In this document: positions 21,960 through 32,215 of the stretch, in pieces | Layout: every line of letters begins with the position of its first letter | Numbering within the stretch: the first letter of the stretch is position 1 | Assembly: GCA_023653785.1 (NCBI GenBank) | Contig: JAMKCH010010165.1 | Location: 1-64,000 of the forward strand | Source: Ophioderma brevispina | Lineage: Eukaryota > Echinodermata > Ophiuroidea > Amphilepidida > Ophiodermatidae | Direction of reading: 5' to 3' | Length of the DNA: 64,000 nucleotides | Made by a program: the position numbers and the translations under genes | Notes under the pieces: model-generated | The model's database searches: none | Told to the model about the DNA's origin: nothing | The model's input: only the letters and a program-made list of their open reading frames with translations

Positions 21960-22507
21960 AACGGAAAACGGGAGAAACCATCCTTATATCCAAAGAGGAG
22001 AACTATTATAGTGATCCCTCCTCTTTGAGGTCCATCACATTGAAGAATTCTATATAGTGGTAACCTCGGAATATGTATTTTCGCTCAAACGCTCAAAGAA
22101 ACATCAACTACCAACTATAGTAACCAATCCAGAAAATATCAGGATGTGTAGAACACTATAGAACACACAGAAGCACTAACTGAAATGCTCCAAGATGCCA
22201 AAAAGAATGGTATTTTACCAATTGTGACAATATGGCTGGACCTGCAAAATGCGTACGGTACTGTACCACACAATCTTGTACAGTTTGCTTTGGAGTGGTA
22301 TCATGTTCCAGGCCACATTAGGAAGATCTTAGTGATATGATGAGCTGTTCATATGTGTCAAACAACTGAATGGACACCTGACTAGACACGGTGCATGGTA
22401 GGAGTCTTCCAAGGCTGCCCACTCTCCTCCATCCTGTTTTTGGCCGTCTTCAATCTGTGTCTTGATCTCCTAGACAAGTCAAAACACCTCGGGCATTGCA
22501 AGAGTGG
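21960..22507 (+). pseudogene. Reverse-transcriptase fragment of a different lineage
   Basis: The reading across frames gives an N-terminal RT block near 21970-22060, then WLDLQNAYGTVPHNLVQF (22231-22284) and GVFQGCPLSSILFLAVFN (22398-22451). Motif spelling (LDLxNAYG; GCPLSSILF) differs clearly from the CR1 and Jockey/I RTs nearby and resembles invertebrate RTs annotated as R2-like. No endonuclease or YADD box is present. It ends where the minus-strand CR1-like LINE tail begins, so that LINE may have inserted into it. Confidence 0.7.
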
Positions 22508-22675
22508 ATCTTTCTTTCTTTCTGAACATTCCATTCGGAACCAAACGCAAAGGGTTGGGTGTGCGCATATGAAGTTAAATTAGTTGCTTTTCGGTATTAC
22601 TTCCTTGAAGTGCTTTGTTACTGCCAACTTGATTAACTCGATATCGTCAATATTTGCTAAATCTTCTGTTAATGA

Positions 22676-23106
22676 CCCGGGGGTCTCAAGTTTGGTTTGG
22701 GTACGTGCCTCCGAGAGTCTGGAAGTAGGACCCATAGCTTTTGCCAAAAAAGGACCCATAGCTATACCAGAAATGCAATGCAAATTTTGGGCCAAATTTA
22801 ACCCAGATTTGCCATTTTGTCCTCAAAATGTTGTCATTTTAAGCAAATTTGGACAATTTTGGCTTCGGATTGAGGAAATATGACTAATTTTCCAACAATT
22901 TAAAAAAAAATGTTGGCCTCCGACTGAGAAAATTTGACTAAAACTTAAATCTGAGAACATTTTGAAAAAACGAGACATTGTTATACCAAAACTGGCATGA
23001 AAAAAGGGTCATTGATATACCAGAAGGGTGAAAATGGGACCGATGTCTGTGGCACGTCCCCGTATGGTCATTTGTGTTGAGACCCCCCCCCCCCCGGGGT
23101 GGGGGA
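22676..23106. mobile_element. MITE with CCCGGGGGTCTCA ends, inside the minus LINE
   Basis: The left end CCCGGGGGTCTCAAG mirrors a right end rich in C then GGGG (inverse CCCCGGGGG...GGTCTCAAC), and GTACGTGCC/GGCACGTCC extends the TIR. TAATGA flanks both sides (22670-22675 and 23107-23112). Excising the element with one TAATGA restores the LINE reading WNSLTEDL across the site. No ORF. Confidence 0.8.
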
Positions 23107-23469
23107 TAATGAGTTCCAATCTGATATGGTTCTGGTAAAAATGAGTATTTGAAGCAGTCTTTCTTTGTAGAGTATTTTTGATAGGCTTTGCTATATAATG
23201 ATGGCAGGTGGTGCGTGAGACCGGCTGTACGAGCTTTTGCGCCGGTATATGGCAACCTGTCAGGTCCTGATCTTCTGTAGCATCGAAAGGCAGGATGCCT
23301 TTCTTCTCGTTTGCAGTGGGTCCCATTCGAGACGTTCCAGCATATTTAAACGGTACTTCTTGGACTGTAATCCCGGCCTGAATGCAAAACGGGCGGCCTG
23401 ACGTTGTATTTTCTCCAGTTTTGGGGTATCCTCGGTGGTATACGGATCCAATGCTGTTGAGAGGGTCGT

Positions 23470-23592
23470 CGAGTGCCAAATTGTGTAAACACGTATTTCA
23501 ATCATTTTTTGTCAATACGGAGTAAATCGCAATCTCCTCATAGTGCGCAGTTCACACTCCATAGAAAAACGTTTTACACAATTTGGCACTCG
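23470..23592. mobile_element. Small hairpin MITE inside the minus LINE
   Basis: CGAGTGCCAAATTGTGTAAA at the left is exactly inverted at the right end. The arms stay similar for a few bases more (CACGTATTTC against CGTTTTTC). It sits between the RPHL and DPYT parts of the LINE C-terminus. Target duplication not clear. Confidence 0.75.
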
Positions 23593-23662
23593 CCAGTGGT
23601 GGGATGTGTATTATAAGTGTGGTCTTATGAGGGTTTTGTAAGCTGTTGATTTCAGTTCTGTT

Positions 23663-23859
23663 CAGTGGCGGCGCCAGACCTCTTTTTCGGGGGGGGGGGC
23701 GGGGAAAGGTGAAATTTTGGGGAGGGGGCAAAATATCAAAAGTTTGGAGATTTTAAACCAATTTTGTCCCAAAATAGCAGATTTTCCCCAAAAATTTGGT
23801 GATTTGGGGTCCCAAATCGCTGATTTTTGCCAAAAATCGGTAATTTCCCCACCCCCAGG
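23663..23859. mobile_element. hAT-like MITE with perfect 8-bp TSD GTTCTGTT
   Basis: GTTCTGTT occurs at 23655-23662 and 23860-23867. The element begins CAGTGGCGGCGCCAGACC and ends CCCCACCCCCAGG; the terminal inverted repeat is weak. The middle is rich in CCCCAAAAATTTGG-like runs. The 8-bp duplication fits hAT. It lies in the minus LINE between the YLGV block and the RPHL block. Confidence 0.8.
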
Positions 23860-23993
23860 GTTCTGTTGGATAAGGATGAAACGGACCATACCTATAAGAC
23901 TTTTCTGGCTTTGGGTGGGATATTGTTTTTGTGTTCACCCCACTTCAAAACTTTCGTTAGATGAACGCCTAAATAAGTTTATAAGTATATATG

Positions 23994-24005
23994 AGTAGTG
24001 GGTTT
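23994..24005. repeat. Left target-site duplication of the nested LINE
   Basis: AGTAGTGGGTTT, repeated exactly at 25716-25727. Confidence 0.85.
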
Positions 24006-25715
24006 ATAAGTAGGCCCCTATATAGAGTAAAGAGGAATCGATAACCACCGCCCAACCATACCAAGAATGGTCCTTGCCATCAAGAGACCACATCGACAAT
24101 ATGGAAGTGCTATATATGTCAAAACAGGCACCATAGTAGAAGCAACCTCAATGTCTGATGACAACAATATCGAAGTCCTCACCATTGAGCTCAGCTCTGT
24201 CATAGTTACGTCAGTCTACAAACCTCCATCAGTAGACTTCAAGCACCCTCAACTCAGCCTTGGAAACTCCAACAAACCTCACTTCTTTATTGTATATTGG
24301 CGATTTCAACAGCCATAGTACCCAATGGGGCTACAATGAAACTAACAAAGACGGACAAGCTGTCGAAGAATGGATAGACAGTCAACATCTATATACGTCT
24401 CCTTCACGACCTCAAGCTGCCGCCATCATTTCATAGTAATCATAGCGACCGCTGGAGATATTGTTAGCAAAACCATCTCTAACCTGTATAGCAAGATTGT
24501 TCTGGATCCTGTTCCACTAACTCAACAGTCAACATCGACCAATCGGTATCCAAGTCAACGCTGCAGTAAGACCAAATAAAGTGCCCCTTAAGCGTCGCTT
24601 TAACTATAGGAAAGCAGACTGGCAAGGATTCACTGATGTTCTGGATCAGAACGTGAAGAGATTGCTCCAAAACCTCATAACTATGACAAATTTGCCCAAC
24701 TAGTGAACAAGATGCCCGGAGATTCATACCAGAGGTGTATATATACCCGACCTTGTCAAGGAAGGTGCTAGAGAATATCAAGAGTATCACCATGTTTGAA
24801 GCTGTTTAAAGTTACTGGTCTGGAAAATCCCTGGAGCACTGTGATAACCCTGTCTACCGAGGGAGATATTACCTTGGAGGCACTCTCTTTATTAAAAAAA
24901 AAAAAAAGACCCACACGAGAAACGAAGAGTATGTTCACGCAATAACATAATTGTTGAACAAACTGCATACACTGGAACAAGATGGGGGTGCTCGCCCACA
25001 TTACCTAAGATGACGGCCAACTTGTCTGTGCTACTCATGTGCAGGTATGCTTGCATTGTATGGGAAGATAACGAATTGCTAAGACGCTTGATTCTTCGCG
25101 TTAAATGCCTCCTGCCGCCTTATCACGGATGCCTCCGTCCAACAGCAAGGGAACCTGATACATTCCTAGCAGGAAATTGCTCCACGGACAATCCGTCGTA
25201 ATGTAGCGAGCATGCAAGAGGCGTAGCTGCAAGTAATCTAATGGAAGCACCCTATGTCTGGTTAGATACTGATGGAAAAACCGTCTCAAAATCCAGAGAG
25301 AGAGTTCTTTAAGCAAAGTCCAAACATCTTGAAAACAGGCTCTAAGGAGCTTAAAGAGAGTCGGCTTGTGGAAGAAAGAAGAAAGATTTGCCACCAACCA
25401 AGTATAGTAGCATCTATTGGGTTATTGAACATGGTGAGCATCTCCCACCTGATAGCTGACTCCTCATGACTGAATGGCGATGCCTCAACAGATTAGAACC
25501 AAAAATTGGGGCTACCTGAGAGAATCAGGACAATATCTGTGGTTGTGGAACAGCCACACAAGCAATGGAACATCTCGTGGTCTGCCAATGCTGGAGCACA
25601 ATGAACAGACAAGGACCTTGCGGAATTCAGTAGAAGCAGCCAGACGTGGTATCCATCGCTGGCTGGATCATATTTGAGAACCACCGCAGTGTTTGGACAC
25701 AACACAATAAGAAGA
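24006..25715 (+). mobile_element. Jockey/I-group LINE, copy 2, internally deleted, with 12-bp TSD
   Basis: The same family as 17550-20400, inserted in the minus-strand CR1-like LINE. It is bounded by the 12-bp duplication and ends with ACAATAAGAAGAAG. Visible parts: endonuclease (24060-24440, including IGDFNSHSTQWGY in a shifted frame near 24297-24335), pre-RT coding to about 24790, then a jump to the post-RT region (YACIVWED, 25049-25072) and a Cys/His C-terminus (CGCGTATQAMEHL-like coding near 25540). The whole reverse transcriptase core is missing, so this copy was either reverse-transcribed from a deleted template or deleted later. Confidence 0.85.
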
Positions 25716-25727
25716 AGTAGTGGGTTT
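25716..25727. repeat. Right target-site duplication of the nested LINE
   Basis: AGTAGTGGGTTT, identical to 23994-24005. The minus-strand LINE reading resumes on its far side. Confidence 0.85.
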
Positions 25728-26490
25728 CTTCGCAAAGGTGAATTTAACAACAAAGCATTTTGGCTGTGTTAAAGTGCATTTACCATCTGTCCTGCCAGTG
25801 TGTTAACAAATCCATATCTTGTTGAAGCTTGTTTACATCATCCGAATTTTTGATTTGCCTATATATTACGCAGTCGTCTGCGAATAAGCGCATTTCTGAT
25901 TGAATATTTTCCAGTAGGTCGTTAAGTAAAGCAAGAACATCAACGGTCCTAAGACCGTCCCCTGAGGGACTCTTGATCGCACATCATCGGGATCCAGCTG
26001 GAGTGCTCCCCTTCCACCACCACACGTTGGCTATTGTATGAGAAATGTTGTAATCCATGTGTTTGTATTGCCTGTAATACTAAAGCTGTATAGTTTGTGT
26101 AAAAGTCTATTGTGTGGGACAGTGTCGAACGCCTTTGAAAAATCCATGATTATCCAAAGGCGTTCCAGAGAGTATGCTATGTTGTGTACCATGTAGTTGT
26201 GTTTCACATCACATCTATGAGTGGTGTGTGCGAAATCCATGTTGTCTGTCTGTAAGTACTTTGTGTGTGTCCAGGTGTTTCACTATGTTGCTATGTAATA
26301 TGTGTTTGAGGACTTCACAGCAGAATACGGGCCTATAATTAGCCGCTGCTGTTCTGTCCCCTTTCTTGTATATTGGTGTAACGTTTGCTGTAAGCCAATC
26401 TAGTGGTAGTATGCCTGTTGTAAGAGATTTATTGTATATGTGAGCAAGTGGTGGTGCAAGCACTGGCGGATCAGCACTTGCGATGACCAT
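25728..26490 (-). pseudogene. Reverse-transcriptase core of the minus-strand CR1-like LINE
   Basis: Reading down from 26490: LAPPLAHIYNKSLTTGILP, TPIYKKGDRTAAANYRPV, LTDRQHGFR, then (frameshift) MDFSKAFDTVPHNRLLHKL (26151-26095), PQGTVLGPLMFLLYL (about 25960-25915) and RLFADDCVIYRQ, with the catalytic FADD codons at 25873-25884. These are RT motifs 1 to 5 of a CR1/L2-type LINE. Two or more frameshifts break it. The endonuclease is absent; the reading stops at the head-to-head junction near 26490. Confidence 0.85.
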
Positions 26491-26499
26491 AATATATCT

Positions 26500-27065
26500 G
26501 GGTCATTGGCAAATGATAATGATCCTCATTTAAATGAGGATGCATCTACGAGTTCTACAGATTGTAATGTAAATATTTTTGAGAAAAGTAATGATAATAA
26601 TTTTTCACACTGTATTATTAATATTCAGGACAATAATAGTACTAACACATCTTTTGCTAAAGTTGATATTAACAGTTATCATGGTTTAACTGCTCTCATG
26701 CAACGATTCACAACAGGAATAATAATCTGTCTGTCTTGTACTTCAATGCTCGTAGCATTAAAAACAAGATAGCTGATTTTCATGCTCGCCTTTCTATTGA
26801 AAATCCAGATATTATTGCAATCACTGAATCGTGGCTTGATGACACGTTTAATGATGGTGAAATCTTTCCACAGGAGTATTGTGTTTTTCGTAATGATAGA
26901 AATCGTCGTGGTGGTGGAGTGGTTCTGGCCATTAAGACTAATTTAAATCCTGTTTTGAGGCATGACCTACTCTGTGATAATATTGAAATTGTTTGGGCTG
27001 ATTACAGTACTAGTAGTGGTAAATGTCTTATTGGTGTTTATTATAGACCTCCATCTCACAGTTAG
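26500..27065 (+). pseudogene. LINE ORF2 start: apurinic-type endonuclease, well preserved
   Basis: An Asn/Asp/Ser-rich lead (about 26500-26700) runs into YFNARSIKNKIADFHARL (26739-26792) after one frameshift, then NPDIIAITESWLDDTF, RGGGVVLAIK and CLIGVYYRPPSHS. These match the N-terminal half of APE endonucleases of CR1-type LINEs: the catalytic Glu of ITESWL is present. The frame stays open for about 330 bp and stops just after YYRPPS. Decay is lighter here than in the rest of the element. Confidence 0.8.
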
Positions 27066-27899
27066 AGACATGGTTTGGACATTTCTAGATGCTCAAATCA
27101 GCAAAGGTTCATGCTTCAAGAAAATCTTATAAGTTGTGTATTCTTGTGTGACTTAAATTCATACTATTGATTGGTCGAATGGTGATGCTATACAATGACT
27201 AAGGGCACAATACCCAATTACTTCTTGATACCATGAATTCAAGTGTGTTCACCCAGGTCCTTAAGGAGCAACTTATTAGGACACTAAATGGTATTGATCT
27301 TCTGATTTAGTGTTTGGGTCGGATTCTGACCTTCTTGTGTTCTTTGGGAGTCTACATTTAATTTGCATGGCCTTGTTGCCATTAGCTGTTTACTTTGTTT
27401 TTGATATGATACCAAACTAGGAAGGCCTATCATCAGAGGGTTGTATTGCCTCTAAGGCTGACTTGAGAGGATGAAATATCTTATATTAATGGGGCCTTGG
27501 CACTCTTTGTTACGATCAATGAGGTGTTGATGTGCTATTAGAAGCATGCTGAGGCTATCCATTAAGAGCATCTATTGATAAGTCCTCGTTCCCACAGAAA
27601 AGAAGACTGTATCTAAGCACAATAATTTCTTGGGTGAACAAGGAAATTAGAAAATGGTGTACTAGGGAAGAAGTTATTGTACAGGAGGCTTAAGAGAGTA
27701 AATCTGATGCTGCTCTGAAGCAGTTCAAGGAATTGCACTAATAGTTCTTTTTTTTTTTTTTTCCGGTTGTAAACCGGCAGGCAACTAGACGAAGTCGTAA
27801 TGCCTACCCACTAATGAATTTCTTAGTAATGTAAAAGACAGAATCCAAAAGAAGTCTGGTCTATGTTCATGCTGCTCGTAAGGGTTCTGATACTTCATC

Positions 27900-29120
27900 T
27901 GTTGTACCATTGATAACGTATGTGATTAGTGAACATTGTAAATTGCACTGCTGCACAGATTTTTTTCATCTTTTTCTGAATCACTTGACAGTCGCTAAAT
28001 GTTCTCTTGTTGATAAAATTTTCTTGGACTGTAGTCTGCTTTTGATCATGTTGCCATCAACAATTTATTATTGCCTAAGCTTCATCTTGGGCATTCGGCG
28101 TTGTCCGACTCGTGATTCAGAATTTTCTTCTTGGACGGCGCAAAGGGGTGTCTTCAAAGGTGCATCTTTTGAGTGGTCTTCTGTTACACTGCGGTGGCGG
28201 TACCCACAAAAGGGCTCGGTCCTTGGCCTATTCTGTTCTTGCTTTTCGTCAGTGATATCAATACCGTTTGTTTCATCTCCTATTTTCAGTTGCGGGACGA
28301 TACGATCAACCTTTAGTTCGCCCCTATTTACAATGAATCTGATCACCAGATTCTCCAAGAGGATATTATTAATATCTTCAAATGGACAGTTTGAATAAGA
28401 TGCCCTAAATAGCGGCAGACAGTGTTCCAACAAATGCATGTAAAACAAGATCCAAGCTCTGAAGTTTATTCTGATTCTATTGATGATACCAAAATCACTG
28501 CCATGTTGAAAGCTTCAAGTCTACTTGGTGTTACGGTCACTAAGGATCTCTCTTTTGACAATACATTGCGGTAATGTAGTGATAAGATTTCCAAGATGCG
28601 CTGGTTTCGTAATCAGGTGCACTAGAAATAGTCGGCTTCTGCCCTCCTCAATCATTCTGTATAACTCTATGTCATGCAGCATGTCTGTATTGTGCTAGTG
28701 TTTGGGCACCCTTCCAGCGAAATCACTTAGATCGACTTCGAACGAAAAAATTCAGTCTAAGGATAAACACAATCCAATTCTATCGGAAATCACATAATTC
28801 TGAACTAGTCCTCCTTATGCAGACCGGCTTCGTGAGTTGGTTAGTGAGGACTTGAGTGGTTTTGAGGATCAGAGGTTGGTTTTTGGTTACAAAAATTATT
28901 AATGACATAGGGCCCAAGTTACTGGCATCTCTTTCATTCATCGTAGTTCTTTGGATAATCAAGGCTTTACACAGAATTGCTCGAAGTAACTCTTTCTATA
29001 ATCCTATGTTTGTCTCAACTTCTCGACTGCTTAGGACGACGATTCCGTCAACTGCATTGGCTAAACTGTGGGGAACTTTCAGGGCTGGTTGTAAAGAATT
29101 TTACATTGACTTCACAAATT
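27900..29120 (+). pseudogene. RT and C-terminus of the plus-strand CR1-like LINE
   Basis: Across three frames: a degraded DFSKAFD-like block (28020-28060), FLLGRR-like coding (28123-28145), a GVPQGSVLGP-type block near 28200-28245 followed by an RDD-like remnant (about 28290), LLGVTVTKDLSFDN (28519-28560), a post-RT block near 28640-28730 and a C-terminal SFYNPMFVSTSRLLRTT (28993-29043). The usual order for CR1-like ORF2. Numerous frameshifts. Confidence 0.75.
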
Positions 29121-29433
29121 GAGGGTCTGCTTGCAACCACAAGATGTAGTATTTTTTGTATGTGATTAACTCTAGTAATTATATTAATGTATTGCTATTT
29201 TATTTAAATTCTAGCATTTTTTTTGTAAATACCGGTACTGCTATTTTTCATGTATTTTTTGCATTATGTCCTGCCATCAATGTTGTTCTTAATTGGAAAA
29301 GTGTGCACTTAAGTGCTTGGGTATTTTTCAGCCCATTCATTTTTCCAGGATTACTTGCTTATAATATTTGTATTTTGCATGTGCAACGCACCATGTTTTG
29401 CAAGTAATTCAAATAAATATTATTATCTACATA

Positions 29434-29456
29434 GGGGCGTGCTCGGCGCACGCCCC
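29434..29456. repeat. Perfect GC-rich hairpin just past the LINE tail
   Basis: GGGGCGTGC and GCACGCCCC separated by TCGGC. It starts about 7 bases after the AT-rich LINE end. In animal DNA it should not be read as a terminator. Confidence 0.7.
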
Positions 29457-30930
29457 CTCGTTGGAGGGAGAAAAAAATACAAGAAGAAAACGGGTCATGT
29501 GTTAAAACTGCCTATCCTAAAAGTTAAGAATTTTCATTATTAAGCGTGTGCGTGGTTTTGTTAGAGGAAATATCTACAAATTGTTTGGTATGAATGAAAA
29601 AACGGACGGTTTTGTAGCACTTTCCACCGAATTAAAGGGATTAGCAGCGATAATGCATGCGAGAGAATCGAAAAATGGGGAAATGTATTTTTTAACTTAT
29701 AAATCAGGGATAAGCGTGTACAATTCCAGAAAACAAAACACTAAATAGTGAAAATAATGAAGTACAGAATAAACAGATATCAATAATGTTTGTGTTGGAG
29801 ATCAAACTGTATTGATCATGGTGCACAATATCACGCTTAAAATCTGGAATATTCACCGCGAAAGTTGTTTTTTAAATCTCAAGTCGGAATCTTGATACCC
29901 ACATATAAAAATTACAGAATCAGATAAAAATTAATGCCTTGTCTTTTAATGTTCGCATATCCATGCCAGTAACAAAAATACCAAAATATGAATTTTGATT
30001 ATTTTTTTCGATGTTCCGGATTACACTCTCACTTCCCGAGAAAATTGCATCTCCAGCGTGCTTGGGGTCCAGAATTCATTCTGGCATTCCGCGACAAGTG
30101 ACCAACTATTTTCTTTGTTTCCATGGAAGATGTCGGCTGCATTGCTAATTATTCAATATTACATTCAAGAAAGAAAATCGCACAAATGCCCATGGTTCTA
30201 CCGGCTCGTATTGACTATTTTTCTTCTATTTATGAAATTCGTCTTGATAAAGATACAGTTTAATTATGCCATCTTGATTTGTTTGCTTAAATCAAACAAT
30301 TTCCTGAGCTTTTATTGTACTTTGACAGCTTTTGACGTGTTTTCTATGGTGTTGCAACTACTTTTAGCAATTAAAAAATCATTACCAATATTTTATTTAA
30401 ATATCAATTCTAGGTTTGTAATTTTCTAAAATATTTTTTGTAAATACACCAATTTACCGTTGGTTTGGTTTACTTATAGCAACAAAAGAATCTTGAGTGT
30501 TCCATTTTCCATCATGGGTAGCTGATTTCATGTATAAATATTAATCAGGAATGAAACTTAATTTAATCATATGCAAGCTTTAACCCTTTAATTTGTATAT
30601 TTACTCAAAGATGATAAGAATTATGTTTGAAAAATTTACTTTGAATGCCCCAACCAAGAAGAAACTTGATCTATTTTTATTCCACTTTACAGTTGTGATG
30701 TAATTCTCATGCTCCAACCTAATTTTTCTAATTTGCCAACGTGTCCGACCGCACAAGACTGCAGAATACTGTACAAAAGGACAATCCCAGACCTTGCAAA
30801 AACCACAATACAGGGAACAAGAAGAAGAGAACTGCTCATGATTTTCAAAAAAAGGCCAATCGCACCAGTCTTGAGCAGAGCCCTGTTCACAAAGGTAATA
30901 ATAATGTCAGCCACGTTGAAAAAGGGCTCT
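29457..30930. other. Unassigned; small unidentified frames
   Basis: A 66-codon frame at 29548-29748 (with GMNEKTDGFVALSTELKG and EMYFLTYKSGISVYNS) has protein-like composition but I do not recognise it. A 144-codon frame at 29995-30429 is AT-rich and hydrophobic, likely chance. Overlapping frames on both strands at 30687-30978 cannot all be real. No splice or homology support. Confidence 0.35.
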
Positions 30931-30943
30931 AGTTTTCGAGTTA

Positions 30944-32215
30944 GGGTAGGTGGTCAATTAGAAAAATGCCAATGGTAACCAGGTGTTAGGGACATTATGT
31001 GTGATCTATCACCTGGGTGGATGTAGAATCAGAAGTGTGGCAATTTCTTTTTTTATGGCCAAAAAAGTCAAAATTGACCCGATTAGGTAAAAATCATTGA
31101 TGGTGATTCAACTGTATCTTAATGTAATAGTATTAAATTTTCCCCACTATATAGCTTTAGATTCAAGAAGAATTTGAATGTTGGAATCGGGGGTATTTTT
31201 TTGACCCCGCAAACGGGCCAAAACGGGGTCAAAATGCCCAATATGGCATCTTAACCTCGTCTTACCAAGCTTTTTTGTAACAAAGTTTACCACCCCCTCC
31301 CCCACCCCCCTCCCCCCTCCCCCGAAGAATTCGTTATAAAAGCACCCGATGCTTATATTTTGATACCAATGGATAGCTATGGTCCTCTCTTTCCACGATA
31401 CCAAATCAGTACCAAAATTAGCATTTTCCACAGAAAATAGCGAAAATCCGATTTTGTGCGCTTCAAAATATCGGATTTTCATGGCGGTTTTTGATTTCTA
31501 AAGGATGACAATATGGCTATTGACATAATAAGAGCTTGAGAGCCATGTGTGCATAATATTTTTCAAAAATGCACCATCCCATATCCCCTTCGGTGGCTTT
31601 TACAGCACCCTAACCCCGGTGAAGGTGCTACTCTCACATTTTCTTTTTTTCTCGCAAAATACCGGAAAGGATGAGGAAAGAGTGCCTCAAGCTATTTATG
31701 AAGTTTTTTGCCTTTTCGCACCGTAGTGAAGTTCCTGGGTGGGGGGTAAGACGAGTTCATTTTGCCCAACTATATAGTTTGTAGATTTAATAAGAATTGA
31801 ATGTTAGAAGCTGGGGTTATTTTGACCCCAGAAAGTTCCAAAAAGGGGTCGAAATTGACCCAAATTAGGTAAAAATCAGAGAATGGTGATTTAATTTATT
31901 CGACGTCATATGAAATGTAATACTATTTATTCCCCCACTATCATAAACTGTAAATAACTGTAGACTGTAGATTCGTGAAGATTTGAAATCTGGGCTTATG
32001 TTTTTGACCCCAGAAAGGGGCAAAAGGGGTCAAAATGACGCCAAATTGGTAAAAAACATAGAATGGTTATGTAATTTATTCCAGCTTAATTGTAAAATGT
32101 CATACTCGTTCATTTGCCCACATAATAGCTTGTAGATTGAAGAAGAATTTGAATGTTGGAATCTGGGGGCAAAATTGTAACTCCATAAAAGGCCAAAAGG
32201 TAAAAGTGACTATAA
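30944..32215 (+). repeat. Left arm of the foldback-like element
   Basis: Unit starts are seen near 31017, 31160, 31785, 31970 and 32136. The apparent long second unit is explained by a nested insertion at about 31252-31765. Confidence 0.65.
31252..31765. mobile_element. Inverted-repeat element nested in the left arm
   Basis: Left AACCTCGTCTTACC pairs with right GGTAAGACGAGTT, each followed inward by C-rich or G-rich tracts. About 510 bp, no ORF. TGCCCAA occurs at both junctions and may be the target duplication. Confidence 0.6.

Larger units (their letters stand above)
22580..23650 (-). pseudogene. C-terminal part of the minus-strand CR1-like ORF2
   Basis: Minus-strand motifs: STAYKTLIRPHL (about 23640-23605), DPYTTEDTPKLEKIQRQAAR (about 23448-23389), LEWDPLQTRRK (about 23325), KLVQPVSRTTCHHY (about 23240) and DWNSL near 23105. 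A 431-bp insertion then intervenes and the frame continues as LTEDLANIDDIELIKLAVTK to a stop near 22580. The frame shifts at least twice. This is the usual post-RT region of CR1/L2-type ORF2. Confidence 0.75.
22508..26490 (-). mobile_element. CR1-like LINE on the minus strand, broken by four insertions
   Basis: Reading downward from 26490, RT, post-RT and C-terminal domains appear in order. The 3' end is a short (GAAA)n tail at about 22510-22525, as CR1-like LINEs use microsatellite tails. Later insertions at 24006-25715, 23663-23859, 23470-23592 and 22676-23106 interrupt it. Removing them in thought, reading resumes at the LWxSL-type C-terminus and at YLGVHLTKVLKWGEH, which is why I treat the pieces as one element. 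The 5' part including the endonuclease is missing. Confidence 0.8.
26486..29425 (+). mobile_element. CR1-like LINE on the plus strand, decayed but nearly full ORF2
   Basis: Runs from the junction near 26490 through endonuclease, RT and C-terminus to a stop near 29120, then about 300 bp of AT-rich 3' UTR ending in AAATAAATATTATTAT (29412-29427). An oligo-T plus CCGGTTGTAAACCGG at about 27749-27777 interrupts the pre-RT part. RT spelling differs from the minus-strand LINE, so these are two families rather than one inverted insertion. Confidence 0.75.

Noticed and set aside
25740..29120. Single LINE with twin-primed 5' inversion
   Set aside because: Both halves carry their own RT block with different motif spelling, so two elements fit better.
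29434..29456. Rho-independent-type terminator
   Set aside because: The DNA is animal and no T-run follows; it is only a hairpin past a LINE tail.
29995..30429. 144-codon frame
   Set aside because: AT-rich, hydrophobic by composition, no motif, no start context or neighbour that supports it.
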